Positions 15,614 to 24,013 of a DNA stretch of 44,738 bases are shown here, piece by piece; the stretch's first letter is position 1, and every line of letters begins with the position of its first letter. Source of the stretch: Frankia sp. R82 (lineage in GTDB: Bacteria; Actinomycetota; Actinomycetes; Frankiales; Frankiaceae); NCBI RefSeq assembly GCF_023716925.1, contig NZ_JAMQQG010000017.1, positions 1-44,738 of the forward strand. The letters run 5' to 3'. The position numbers and the translations under genes were made by a program. The notes under the pieces are model-generated. The model was not told where the DNA came from. It saw nothing but the letters and a program-made list of their open reading frames with translations, and did not search any database.

Positions 15614-17767
15614 GTGAAAGCGGTGCCGGACCAGACAGGAGGTGGACCGGGGGTGGGCCGAGGCAGCTCTTCCGCATCGACGCCGCCCGAACCTCCGGTC
15701 CCGGCCCCCTCCCAGCCCCCCTCCGTCCTGGCAGGCATCACCGACACCGTGAACAACCCAGGCCCTATCCGCACTACCAGCAAGGTTGTCCACAGGATGC
15801 ACGCATCCTGTGGACAACCTGTGGATGAATCTCGCGAGGACCTGCCCGGCAGCGTCGACCACCATGTCGGCCTGGTGCCGGGTTCACGGTCGGGCTGGTT
15901 GCCGGGCCAGCGGCCGGGCTGGTCGTCGGGTTCGCGGCCGGGCTTGCCGCACCGCGGGACTGACCGCGCGGTCGAGCGCGACCGGTGGGACGTCCTCGTG
16001 GCATTCGTGCTCGCCGGGGTCGTCATCGGGGTGGAGATCGCGCTGCACACCCGGATCGGCCGGCCGCTGTGGTACGACGAGCTCTGGCGACCGCACTTCG
16101 CGGGTGAGCCGGCGGCGCGGTTCTGGTCGGAGCTTGGGGTGGCGAACGCCCCGTCGTCGCTCGGGTCGATCGCCCTGACCCGGCTTGCCGGCGAGCTCCT
16201 CGGCTGGCATGCCTGGTCGCTCCGGCTGGTCGGGTCGGTCGGCTGGCTGCCGGTGCTGGCCGCGGGGACGTACCTCACCGCCCGGCGGTTCATGGCAGTG
16301 ATCCCGGCTCTCGGCGCCGCCCTGGCCATGGCCGGCAGCGGCACCGTGGTCGACTCGGGCACCCAGCTCAAGCCGTACGTACTGGACGCCGTCGTGACCC
16401 TCGCCATCCTCGCGCTGTGGTCCGCGCCCGGGCACCGGCCGCGCAACCGCACGCTCGCCGGCACGCTGACGCTGGTCTCGCTGCCGGCGGTGTTCCTGCT
16501 GCTTCCGCTGGTCGTCCGGGACGTGATCCGGGAGCGTCGTGGCGCCTGGCGGTCGATCCCGGCGCTGGTCATCGCGGGGATCCACGTGAAACTCTTCGTC
16601 GGACACCAGTCCGGCCAGCGCGTGAGCCACTTCTGGGACGACCAGTTCCTGGCCGACCGTGGGCTGCTCGGTGGCCTCCGCTTCGTCGCCGACCAGGTAC
16701 GCGCGACCCTCGGCGGCACCCCGCCGGGCATCGACCGGTACGACCCCAACCTGGTGCACTCCCTGCTTGAGGGACACCGGACGCTGACGACAGTGGTCGG
16801 CGTCGCGACGACGGTGGCCGTCGTGGTCGGGATCCGGGTGCTGTGGCGGCGTCCCGGCGGCGCGACGCTGCTGGCCGCTCTCGGTGGCGCGCAACTGCTC
16901 GTGTTGGCGGCCAGCGGCGCCCGGTACTGGCCGTTCGGCGCCTGTCGGACGAACCTGTTCGTCGTCCCGCTGCTGGTGATCGTCGCGGCGGCCGGCGCGG
17001 ACGAACTGCTGTCCACCGCCCGGCGGCGGATCACCCGCCGAGCCGCGTCGGGCGGTCAACCTACGTCCGCGTCCACAGCCACAGCGGTGGCCGTGGACGC
17101 GGGAGCAGCAACCACGGCCACCGGCGGGGCGGACCCGGGAGGGACTGCCCCGGCGAGTTCAGCCGTGGCGGCGGTGGCGTGTGTGCTGTGTCTGGTGGGG
17201 CTGGTGGCGGTGCCGGTGAGTGCCGTGGGTGGGCTCGGCCAGCTGTGGCGTGAGCGGGGGGCGGTGCGTCCGATCGACGGTATGGTCGCGGCGACGGTCG
17301 CCGCCCGGGCGCAGTACCGGCCCGGGGACACGGTGGTCGTCGGCGGCCGGCTCGCGCGGGCCGGCTGGCTGTATGGCATGGAGCTCAGCGACGACACCGG
17401 CGGGACACCCACGGGACGGATCCCGCGCTCGGCGACGACCTTCCTCCCCGCGATCGGCGACCAGGGCGGTACCACCAACCGGGCCGGTACGACCCGTCCG
17501 GGCGACGTGGCCGCCGCGGTGCGGTCGCGCCCGCCTCGTGCCGGTGGCGGGGTGCTGCTGTTCGTCCTCGCCTACGACCGGAGGGGCACTGCGCTGGAAC
17601 TCGCGGAGCTGCGTCGGGATGGCTGGTGCACGACGTCACACCGCACCTTCGAACTCACCGGGACTCTGTACGGTCTACGTCGCTGCCCGACCCATTCGAC
17701 CACGTCGACCGCTCGGACCGGCCCGGCCGGCCTGGTCCGAGCTGTTACCGCCGTGTCTGCGCAGTAG
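15614..17767 (+). CDS. Polytopic GT-C-like membrane protein
   Basis: A 717-residue protein. Residues 1-125 are Pro/Gly/Ser-rich and cytoplasmic. About nine or ten helices follow (about 126-480). The first extracytoplasmic loop has LWYDELWRPHF, with Asp155-Glu156 placed where GT-C glycosyltransferases (PMT/ArnT type) keep their acidic catalytic pair. A later helix near 520-540 precedes a soluble C-terminal region (about 550-715) with two cysteines (DGWCTT, LRRCPT). It probably transfers a sugar from a polyprenyl-phosphate donor to an envelope acceptor, but the substrate is unknown. The GTG at 15614 has AAGGTG nine bases upstream. The early coding region includes a DnaA-box palindrome, so a later start is also possible. 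Confidence 0.75.
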   Translation: MKAVPDQTGGGPGVGRGSSSASTPPEPPVPAPSQPPSVLAGITDTVNNPGPIRTTSKVVHRMHASCGQPVDESREDLPGSVDHHVGLVPGSRSGWLPGQRPGWSSGSRPGLPHRGTDRAVERDRWDVLVAFVLAGVVIGVEIALHTRIGRPLWYDELWRPHFAGEPAARFWSELGVANAPSSLGSIALTRLAGELLGWHAWSLRLVGSVGWLPVLAAGTYLTARRFMAVIPALGAALAMAGSGTVVDSGTQLKPYVLDAVVTLAILALWSAPGHRPRNRTLAGTLTLVSLPAVFLLLPLVVRDVIRERRGAWRSIPALVIAGIHVKLFVGHQSGQRVSHFWDDQFLADRGLLGGLRFVADQVRATLGGTPPGIDRYDPNLVHSLLEGHRTLTTVVGVATTVAVVVGIRVLWRRPGGATLLAALGGAQLLVLAASGARYWPFGACRTNLFVVPLLVIVAAAGADELLSTARRRITRRAASGGQPTSASTATAVAVDAGAATTATGGADPGGTAPASSAVAAVACVLCLVGLVAVPVSAVGGLGQLWRERGAVRPIDGMVAATVAARAQYRPGDTVVVGGRLARAGWLYGMELSDDTGGTPTGRIPRSATTFLPAIGDQGGTTNRAGTTRPGDVAAAVRSRPPRAGGGVLLFVLAYDRRGTALELAELRRDGWCTTSHRTFELTGTLYGLRRCPTHSTTSTARTGPAGLVRAVTAVSAQ
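15783..15828. promoter_or_regulatory. Perfect palindrome of two DnaA boxes plus a third box
   Basis: AGGTTGTCCACAGGATGC (15783-15800) and its exact reverse complement (15803-15820) are separated by two bases. Each arm holds a perfect actinobacterial DnaA box TTGTCCACA (15786-15794 on plus, 15809-15817 on minus). A third near-match (TGTGGATGA, 15820-15828) follows. No replication gene is nearby. Confidence 0.7.
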
Positions 17768-17846
17768 GTCGGCCAACCCCAGGTCACTGCCCACATCGGG
17801 CCGGCGAAACGCGACAGCCGGTCAATCCACGCGCGAAGATAGGAAA

Positions 17847-18329
17847 ATGTCCGAGGGAACGCCGGTGCGTATCGCCGACGACGACGGCAGGCCGCCGGGT
17901 CGCCGCGGGGCGCCCGCGCGCGGCACGACTGTGCGGGCGACCCGCCAGGGTGACGCCGTCTGCGCCGCGCTCACCGAGACCGATGCCTTCACCAGCGCCC
18001 AGGACCTGCATGCCCGGCTGCGCGCCCAGGGCACGGCGGTCGGGCTGACCACCGTCTACCGCCATCTGCAGGTGCTGGTCGACCGGGGCGAGGTTGACAT
18101 GCTCCGCCGCGACGACGGCGAGACCGTCTATCGACGCTGCGCCACCGAGGCCCACCATCATCACCTGGTCTGCCGCGACTGCGGTCGGACGGTGGAGATC
18201 GCCGGCCCTGAGATCGAACAGTGGACGGAGGCGGTGGCCGCGGCCGAGGGCTTCGTGAACGTCGCCCACACCGTGGAGATCTACGGCACCTGCGCGAGCT
18301 GCGCGATCGCGGCCGAATCCTCCGCCTGA
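17847..18329 (+). CDS. zur: Fur-family regulator, probably Zur
   Basis: A 160-residue metal-responsive repressor. A basic N-terminal tail (1-30) precedes the winged helix (about 31-100, with FTSAQDLHARLR and VGLTTVYRHLQVL). The C-terminal dimerisation and metal domain has HHHHLVCRDCGRTVEI and a final CASCAIA, giving the two CxxC pairs of the structural zinc site. The ATG follows AGGA with only two bases between, but it matches the family N-terminus; other in-frame starts upstream lie in shadow sequence. Zur rather than Fur is inferred from the short, Cys-rich build and from the zinc transporter with a Zur-like box in the same neighbourhood. It would repress uptake genes when zinc is sufficient. 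Confidence 0.85.
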   Translation: MSEGTPVRIADDDGRPPGRRGAPARGTTVRATRQGDAVCAALTETDAFTSAQDLHARLRAQGTAVGLTTVYRHLQVLVDRGEVDMLRRDDGETVYRRCATEAHHHHLVCRDCGRTVEIAGPEIEQWTEAVAAAEGFVNVAHTVEIYGTCASCAIAAESSA

Positions 18330-18350
18330 AGCTGGGCCGCCACCCGCATG

Positions 18351-18382
18351 GCGGACGGTACGGAGTGCGGACGGTACGGAGT
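18351..18382 (+). repeat. Perfect 16-bp tandem duplication
   Basis: GCGGACGGTACGGAGT occurs twice head to tail (18351-18366, 18367-18382) just after the Zur gene. The rest of the gap to 18573 has no credible gene; short frames there look like shadows. Confidence 0.85.
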
Positions 18383-18573
18383 GGGGAGCTATCTGCGCGC
18401 CGCGTCGTCCTGAGTGGAGTCGAGAAAGGCAAGCAGTCGGTCGTCGACGTCGCTGCCGTGTTCGAAGCCGGTAGCCGGACCACGCAGGAGGCTCGCCGCA
18501 TCCTCTCCGGCCATCTCGATCGGCTGCTGGGCCCCTCAGGGGCGTCGCCGTAGGCACACAGCCGACCCCGACG

Positions 18574-19878
18574 TCAGGGTGGGGTGGCGGACAGGCCGGT
18601 GCAGGGGCGTAGGGCGTTCCAGTGAGCGAGGGCCTGGGTGGCGGCGGTGCCGGTGAGGGGGCGGGGGGCGCCGCCGGAGATGCGGGCGGGCACCCAGGTG
18701 GCGGCGGTGACCGCGCGGCCGGCCACGGTGAGTCGCAGCACCCCGGACTCGGTGTTGGGGCCGGATCCGGACGCGTAGAAGACGAAGTTTCCCAGGCCGT
18801 AGTCGACGTAGGCACCGTCGCTCGCCCAGCCGCCACCGAGCACGACGTGGGCGTGGCTGCCGACGACGATGTCGGCGCCGGCGGCGGTCAGTAGCGGTTC
18901 GAGGGCGCGCTGGGCGTCGCCGGGGCACTGCTGCTGCTCCACACCCCAGTGCAGGAACACGACCACGGTGTCCGCGGTCAGCCGGGCGGCCCGGACGGCG
19001 GCAACCAGCTTGTCGACCTGTTTGGCCGAGGCGAGGCCGGGTTTGCCGGGGCCGGCGGTCCAGGCGGCGGCCAGCTCGTCGTCGAGGACCTGGGTGGCGC
19101 CGATCACCGCGATCCGCTGCCCCCTGATCGTCGTCCGATAGGGGGTGAAGGCGCTGGTGTCGTCCAGGCCGATGCCGATCACCGGATAGTGGACCGCGGA
19201 GGCGGCTGCCAGCGAGTCGCGCAGGCCGACCTCGCCGTAGTCCATGCCGTGGTTGTTCGCCATGCTCACGACGTCGATACCGGCGGCGCGGACGGCGTCG
19301 AAGGCGGTGGCGGGAGCACGGAAGGTGAACTCCTTCGGCGCCGCGGTGCCACGGTCGGTGACCGCGGTCTCCAGGTTCGCCACCGCGAGGTCGGCCGCCG
19401 ACAGTGTGGCCGACAGCGGCCCGACCGCCGTCGCCGGATCGGCGGCGAGGCGCTGCCCGGGCGCCCCGGCGAAGTGGATGTCCCCACCGAAGGCGATCGT
19501 GACCGGCTGCCCGCTCGGCCGACGCGGACCACCGCCGACCGGCGCGGAGCCCGCAGCTGTGGGAGCAGCCGTCGCAACCCCACCCACGACTGCGGAGACG
19601 GTCGGGGTCGGGGTCGGGGTCGGATCGTCCTCATCGCCGTAGGGCAGCGAGCAGGCCGTCAGCGTCAGGACTAATCCCACCGCACCGGCCAGGGCCAGGC
19701 GGGCGGTCGCCGACACAGGTCTGGCCACCCACGCACGACCGGCCCGCGGCGCACGGCCGGTCCACGTCCCACCGCCAGACGCCGTCCCACCGCTGGACGC
19801 CAACCCACCACTAGACGCCGACCCACCACTAGACGCCGACCCACCAGCAGACGCCGACCCATCGCCGGGCGGCGTCAT
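18574..19878 (-). CDS. CapA-type metallophosphoesterase, membrane lipoprotein
   Basis: A 434-residue protein. An N-terminal Ser/Ala/Gly repeat region (about 8-40) precedes one hydrophobic segment ending LTLTAC, which looks like a lipobox. A Thr/Pro linker leads to the CapA domain (about 125-430). Metal-site blocks of the calcineurin-like fold are visible: FGGDIHF, NLETAVT, MANNHGMDYG, FLHWGVE and GSHAHV. CapA proteins take part in poly-gamma-glutamate capsule formation, but most actinobacterial members have no proven role. The ATG at 19878 overlaps the TGA of the upstream oxidoreductase (ATGA), so the genes are coupled; an ATG 33 bases earlier is possible. No capB/capC genes are nearby. Confidence 0.85.
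   Translation of the reverse strand: MTPPGDGSASAGGSASSGGSASSGGLASSGGTASGGGTWTGRAPRAGRAWVARPVSATARLALAGAVGLVLTLTACSLPYGDEDDPTPTPTPTVSAVVGGVATAAPTAAGSAPVGGGPRRPSGQPVTIAFGGDIHFAGAPGQRLAADPATAVGPLSATLSAADLAVANLETAVTDRGTAAPKEFTFRAPATAFDAVRAAGIDVVSMANNHGMDYGEVGLRDSLAAASAVHYPVIGIGLDDTSAFTPYRTTIRGQRIAVIGATQVLDDELAAAWTAGPGKPGLASAKQVDKLVAAVRAARLTADTVVVFLHWGVEQQQCPGDAQRALEPLLTAAGADIVVGSHAHVVLGGGWASDGAYVDYGLGNFVFYASGSGPNTESGVLRLTVAGRAVTAATWVPARISGGAPRPLTGTAATQALAHWNALRPCTGLSATPP
19768..19857 (-). repeat. Five 18-bp units in the CapA N-terminus
   Basis: Units beginning CCCACC start at 19768, 19786, 19804, 19822 and 19840. The third and fourth are identical. They encode SASSGG-like hexapeptides on the CapA coding strand. 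Confidence 0.85.
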
Positions 19879-20804
19879 TGTGCGAGCAGGGCGGGGGCGA
19901 GCTCGCGCCACTGCCGGCGGGGCAGGCCACGTCGGTCGAAGTCGAGCACCTGCACGGCCACCTGGTCGGCGCCGGCGTCGAGATGCTCCTTGACCCGTCC
20001 GAGCAGCACGTCCGCGTCGCCCCAGGGGACGATCGTGTCGACCAGCCGGTCGGAACCGCCGTCCGCGAAGTCGTCGTCGGTGAACCCGAACCGGCGCAGG
20101 TTCCCGGTGTAGTTCGGCAGCCGCAGGTAGGAGCCGGTGTGCCGGCGGGCGAGCTCGCGGGCCTCGTCCGGGTTGGTGTGCAGGACGAACGCCTGCTCGG
20201 GGACGAGCAGCTTGGCCGGACCGAGGATCTCGCGGGCCGACGCCGTGTGCTCCGGCGGGACGAAGTAGGTGTGGGCGCCGTCGGCGCGGTCGCGGGCGAG
20301 GCCGAGCATCTTCGGACCGAGCGCGGCCAGCACCCGCGGCGGGGCGTCGGCCGGTGGGACGGCCCGGTACTGCTCGGCCGCCATCCGGTCCATCTCGTCG
20401 AGGTAGGCGGCCATCTGGGACAACGGCCGGGTGTAGGCGGCACCGCGGATGTGCATCAGTTCGGCGTGCGAGACCCCGAGGCCGAGCAGGAACCGGCCCG
20501 GGAAGGCCTCGGTGAGCGCGAGCTGGGCCGCGGTCATCGTCAGCGGATTACGTGCGAGGATCTGGGCGATCCCGGTGGCGATCGTGATCCGGGTGGTGGC
20601 CGCCAACGCCAGGCTCGCGGTGACCAGCACCTCGCGCCCCTTGACCTCGCCCGTCCACAGGGCGGGGTAGCCGAGCTCGTCGAGCTCCATGATCGCCTCG
20701 CGGACCACACCGGCCGGCGAGAAGTCGAACTGGCCGCTCCAGATGCCGACCTTTCCACGATCGCGGTGGGCCGGCGGGCGGGTCACGTCCTGCGCAGTCG
20801 TCAC
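19875..20804 (-). CDS. Luciferase-like F420-dependent oxidoreductase (LLM class)
   Basis: A 309-residue protein with the luciferase-like TIM-barrel pattern. It begins VGIWSGQFDF, continues ELDELGYPALWTGEV, then ATGIAQILARNPLTMA-like and GRFLLGLGVSHAEL, and ends with a DADVLLGRVKEHLDAGADQVAV block. Actinobacterial members usually use coenzyme F420, and this one resembles TIGR03620-type proteins, whose substrates are mostly unknown. The GTG at 20804 is chosen because the longer frame adds Arg/Gly-rich sequence with no family match. It overlaps capA by four bases. The upstream region holds the dispersed element copy A, about 160 bp from the start. Confidence 0.88.
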   Translation of the reverse strand: MTTAQDVTRPPAHRDRGKVGIWSGQFDFSPAGVVREAIMELDELGYPALWTGEVKGREVLVTASLALAATTRITIATGIAQILARNPLTMTAAQLALTEAFPGRFLLGLGVSHAELMHIRGAAYTRPLSQMAAYLDEMDRMAAEQYRAVPPADAPPRVLAALGPKMLGLARDRADGAHTYFVPPEHTASAREILGPAKLLVPEQAFVLHTNPDEARELARRHTGSYLRLPNYTGNLRRFGFTDDDFADGGSDRLVDTIVPWGDADVLLGRVKEHLDAGADQVAVQVLDFDRRGLPRRQWRELAPALLAQ

Positions 20805-20965
20805 CGCGCCACCGTACCGAGCCCCCCGCCGCACAGCAGGTTCTCCCCTGGCGCAGCCGATATCCGGACACGCGGGATGGCTCGGCCTCCGGACGGTCCG
20901 GGCCCCGCCGCCGTCGCCGTCATCCGTCCCGCCGTATCTCCCTATGGATCCGACCCACACCACAA

Positions 20966-21089
20966 CTACGAAGCGTCAGATCGCGATCTTTGGGCTCCGC
21001 CACCCCTCCCGTCGGCGTGTCGATCTTTGTGGTCCTTCTACAGGGTTCGGAGCGTAGTTTTGTCCATTTCGTCCCGATAGAGGGACCCA
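20966..21089. repeat. Dispersed structured element, copy A
   Basis: This copy lies in the 590-bp gap between the divergent oxidoreductase and E1 alpha genes. It matches the element at 39706-39830. The core 21014-21089 aligns without gaps to 39755-39830 (65 of 76 bases, the first 31 identical). Arms GGTCCTTCT (21031-21039) and AGAGGGACC (21079-21087) can pair, with one G-U pair, around a 39-base loop. A 12-bp palindrome (20978-20989) precedes the core. Confidence 0.75.
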
Positions 21090-21358
21090 AGCGATCTTGC
21101 GCTGCCACGCTCCGGCTGCAGAGCAGCATGGCGCCCGGGCCAGGACGGGGCGCGCCGGTTACCTGGCGTACACAGCGAGACATTGGGTAATGATTGAGAG
21201 ACGGATTGTCACAACCTTGGACTCCTCGGCCGGATGGGGCCCGGGGTGGAGGCCGGTGCGGAGGCTGGACGACAGGCCGCCCGTCCGGTGGTCGCGTTCG
21301 GCTGGCGGTGGGACGCGTCGAGCGGGACACGCGGGTCCGGCGGGACGGGCCGATCGGG

Positions 21359-21386
21359 TTGCCAGGGACCGGGCAAGGTCTATCGT
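21359..21386 (+). promoter_or_regulatory. Candidate promoter of the 2-oxoacid dehydrogenase operon
   Basis: TTGCCA (21359-21364), a 16-base spacer, and TATCGT (21381-21386) end eight bases before the GTG at 21395. This implies a leaderless transcript, in line with the lack of a ribosome site. Confidence 0.45.
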
Positions 21387-21394
21387 TGCTGAGT

Positions 21395-22837
21395 GTGACG
21401 GAGCTCATGCAGCTACTCACCCCGGGTGGTCGACGGATCACTGCCGCATCCGAGGCGATGTCGCCCGCGGCGGACACCTACCTGACCGGCCTCCCCGCGG
21501 CCGCCCCTCCAGCGACCGCCCCTCCAGCGACCGAGACTCCAGCGACCGAGACTCCAGCGGCACAGAAGCTGGGCCGGGAGCAGGACGGCGGCCGGGCTTC
21601 GAGGCGGGATTCGGTGCCGGGTCCTCCTCCGGTGGTGGGTGAGCCGAACGCGGTCGATCTGGACCTGCCGGCGTTCGTCGCCGACCTCACCGCGTCCGAT
21701 CTGGTCGGGCTCTACCGGGACATGGTGCTGGTGCGCCGGTTCGACGAGGAGGCGACCAGCCTGCAGCGGCAGGGAGAGCTGGGGTTGTGGGCGAGCCTGC
21801 GTGGGCAGGAGGCGGCGCAGGTCGGCTCCGGACGGGCGCTCGGCGCCCAGGACATGGCCTTTCCGTCCTACCGCGAGCACGGCGTGGCCTGGTGCCGCGG
21901 GGTGGACCCGGCCGCGATCCTGGCGATCTTTCGGGGGACGAGCCTTGGCGGCTGGGATCCCGACGAGCACGGGTTCGCCCTGTACTCGATCGTCGTCGGC
22001 GCACAGACGCTGCACGCTGCCGGTTACGCGATGGGGATGGCCCGCGATCACAGCGAGGGTGCGGCGATCGTCTACTTCGGGGACGGCGCGTCCAGCGAGG
22101 GCGACGTCAACGAGGCGTTCGGATGGGCGAGCGTGTTCGGCACGCCGCTGGTGTTCTTCTGCCAGAACAACCAGTGGGCGATCTCCGAACCGGCCCGGCG
22201 GCAGAGTCGCACCGAGATCTTCCATCGGGCGACCGGGTTCGGCTTCCCGAGTGTCCGCGTGGACGGCAACGACGTGCTGGCCTGCCTCGCCGTCACCCGG
22301 TGGGCCCTGGCGACGGCACGGGCCGGGCGCGGACCGGTACTGATCGAGGCGCTCACCTACCGGATGGGCGCGCACACCACTGCCGACGACCCGTCCCGCT
22401 ACCAGACGGCGGAGCAGCTCGAACGGTGGCGCCAGCTCGACCCGCTGGACCGGCTGCGCACCCACCTGCGCGCCGCCGGCCACCTCGACGACCACCTGGA
22501 GCGGCGCCTCGCCCTCGAGTCCGACACGCTGGCCCAGGACCTGCGCGTGCGGTGTCAAGCATTACCCGACCCGGATCCGATGGTGCTGTTCGACCATGTG
22601 CAGGTCACCGACAATGCTCTGGTGACGGCGCAGCGCGCGGCCTTCATCGCGGCCCGCGGCGACGCACCGGACGACATCGACGGCCTCGCGGATGACAGCA
22701 CCGCCGGCAACGGCAGCACTGGCGGCGGCAGCGGCAGCACCGGCGGCAGCAGCACCGGCGCGGATGGCAGGGATGTCGGAGACAGGGAGGGAACAGTCGT
22801 GGCGGGCGAGTGGCACGGGAGCAGGGCAGCGTGGTGA
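21395..22837 (+). CDS. 2-oxoacid dehydrogenase E1 component, alpha subunit
   Basis: A 480-residue thiamine-diphosphate enzyme subunit. With the next gene it forms the E1 that decarboxylates a 2-oxoacid (pyruvate or branched-chain). The N-terminal 100 residues are Ala/Pro/Thr-rich, with APPAT/ETPAT repeats. The conserved domain (about 100-430) has YRDMVLVRRFDEEA, SYREHGVAW, the ThDP motif starting GDGASSEGD (about 229) and closing with NN at 258-259. It also has the RMGAHTTADDPSRY phospho-loop region. The C-terminal tail is a Ser/Thr/Gly low-complexity stretch. Sequence style is closest to branched-chain/pyruvate E1 alpha of actinobacteria; the substrate is not decided. An in-frame ATG at 21407 is an alternative start. 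Confidence 0.9.
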   Translation: MTELMQLLTPGGRRITAASEAMSPAADTYLTGLPAAAPPATAPPATETPATETPAAQKLGREQDGGRASRRDSVPGPPPVVGEPNAVDLDLPAFVADLTASDLVGLYRDMVLVRRFDEEATSLQRQGELGLWASLRGQEAAQVGSGRALGAQDMAFPSYREHGVAWCRGVDPAAILAIFRGTSLGGWDPDEHGFALYSIVVGAQTLHAAGYAMGMARDHSEGAAIVYFGDGASSEGDVNEAFGWASVFGTPLVFFCQNNQWAISEPARRQSRTEIFHRATGFGFPSVRVDGNDVLACLAVTRWALATARAGRGPVLIEALTYRMGAHTTADDPSRYQTAEQLERWRQLDPLDRLRTHLRAAGHLDDHLERRLALESDTLAQDLRVRCQALPDPDPMVLFDHVQVTDNALVTAQRAAFIAARGDAPDDIDGLADDSTAGNGSTGGGSGSTGGSSTGADGRDVGDREGTVVAGEWHGSRAAW

Positions 22838-24000
22838 CGGGAGGCGTGGCGACCGGAGCAGCGGCCAGGGGTGGCGTGGTTACCGGGCAGCCGGCGGGCA
22901 GCGGCGAGGTGCACACGGGGGGCAGGGCCGCGACGGGTGCGAGCCCCGCGTCGTCCGGGGCCGTCCCGGGAGAGTCGGGTCCGCCGACGCCGATCACGCT
23001 GGCCAAGGCGCTCAACCTCGGCCTGCACGCGGCCATGGCGGCCGATCCCAAGGTCATCGTGATGGGTGAGGACGTCGGCACGCTCGGCGGGGTCTTCCGG
23101 GTCACCGATGGTCTGCAGCGGGAGTTCGGCGAGGCCCGGGTGATCGACACGCCGCTGGCCGAGTCGGCGATCATCGGCACCGCGATCGGCCTGGCCATGC
23201 GCGGCTACCGGCCGGTCTGTGAGATCCAGTTCGACGGCTTCGTCTACCCGGCGTTCGACCAGATCGTCAGCCAGCTGGCGAAGCTGCACTACCGCTCGGC
23301 GGGCCGGATCCGGCTGCCGGTGACGATCCGGATTCCGTTCGGCGGGGGCATCGGCGCGGTCGAGCATCACAGTGAGTCACCGGAGGCATATTTCTGCCAT
23401 ACCGCCGGGCTGAAGGTCGTCGCCTGCTCGAACCCGCACGACGCGCATCACATGATCCAGCAGGCGATCCACTCCGACGATCCGGTGATCTTCCTGGAGC
23501 CCAAGCGGCGCTACTGGGAGAAGGCCGTGGTGGACCAGCGTCCCCTGGCCGACCTGGCCTCGGACACGGCGGACACGGCGGGCGGGGCGGACGGGCTGCA
23601 CCGCAGCGTCGTCGTGCGCGCCGGGTCCGACGCCACGCTGGTCGGCTACGGTCCGACCGTCCGGACCTGTCTGGACGCGGCCGACGTGAGCGCCACAGAT
23701 GACGATCGGTCGCTGGAGGTCATCGACCTGCGCTCGCTGTCGCCGCTCGACCTCGGTCCGGTCCTCGACTCGGTGCGGCGCACCGGACGGCTGGTGGTGG
23801 TGCACGAGGCGCCGTCGAACGTGTCGGTCTCCGCCGAGGTCGCCGCCAGGGTCACCGAGGAGGCGTTCTACTCGCTGGAGGCGCCGGTGCTGCGGGTGAC
23901 CGGTTTTGACACCCCCTACCCGCCGGCCCGACTGGAGGACCACTACCTGCCGGACGTCGATCGCATTCTCGACGCCGTCGACCGCTCCTTCGCTTTCTGA
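22834..24000 (+). CDS. 2-oxoacid dehydrogenase E1 component, beta subunit
   Basis: A 388-residue partner of E1 alpha. After a Gly/Ala-rich N-terminus (about 1-50), the pyrimidine-binding domain starts at TLAKALNLGLHAAMAAD, with VMGEDVGTLGGVFRVTDGL, IDTPLAESAIIGTAIGLA and FDGFVYPAFDQI. The transketolase C-terminal domain includes LRSLSPLD and VVVHEAP. The GTG at 22834 overlaps the E1 alpha stop (GTGA), giving translational coupling; a GTG at 22810 in the same frame is possible. The segment HHSESPEAYFCHTAGLKVV is typical of E1 beta proteins in this family. All core blocks are intact. Confidence 0.92.
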   Translation: MTGGVATGAAARGGVVTGQPAGSGEVHTGGRAATGASPASSGAVPGESGPPTPITLAKALNLGLHAAMAADPKVIVMGEDVGTLGGVFRVTDGLQREFGEARVIDTPLAESAIIGTAIGLAMRGYRPVCEIQFDGFVYPAFDQIVSQLAKLHYRSAGRIRLPVTIRIPFGGGIGAVEHHSESPEAYFCHTAGLKVVACSNPHDAHHMIQQAIHSDDPVIFLEPKRRYWEKAVVDQRPLADLASDTADTAGGADGLHRSVVVRAGSDATLVGYGPTVRTCLDAADVSATDDDRSLEVIDLRSLSPLDLGPVLDSVRRTGRLVVVHEAPSNVSVSAEVAARVTEEAFYSLEAPVLRVTGFDTPYPPARLEDHYLPDVDRILDAVDRSFAF

Positions 24001-24013
24001 ACTGGGGTTTTCC

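Noticed and set aside
15783-15820. The perfect palindrome as an ordinary intrinsic terminator
   Set aside because: No T-run on either side, it lies inside an open gene, and both arms contain exact DnaA boxes.
18221-18573. Short frames after zur as a small gene
   Set aside because: They begin inside zur or in a tandem repeat, have no ribosome site, and no strand or frame stands out.
19768-19857. Five regular 18-bp repeats considered as a CRISPR-like array
   Set aside because: Units are contiguous with no spacers and encode an in-frame Ser/Ala/Gly repeat of the CapA-like protein.
20805-21394. Region examined for an integrated element or attachment site around the dispersed repeat
   Set aside because: No integrase, transposase, tRNA or target-site duplication is visible; only the repeat itself is supported.
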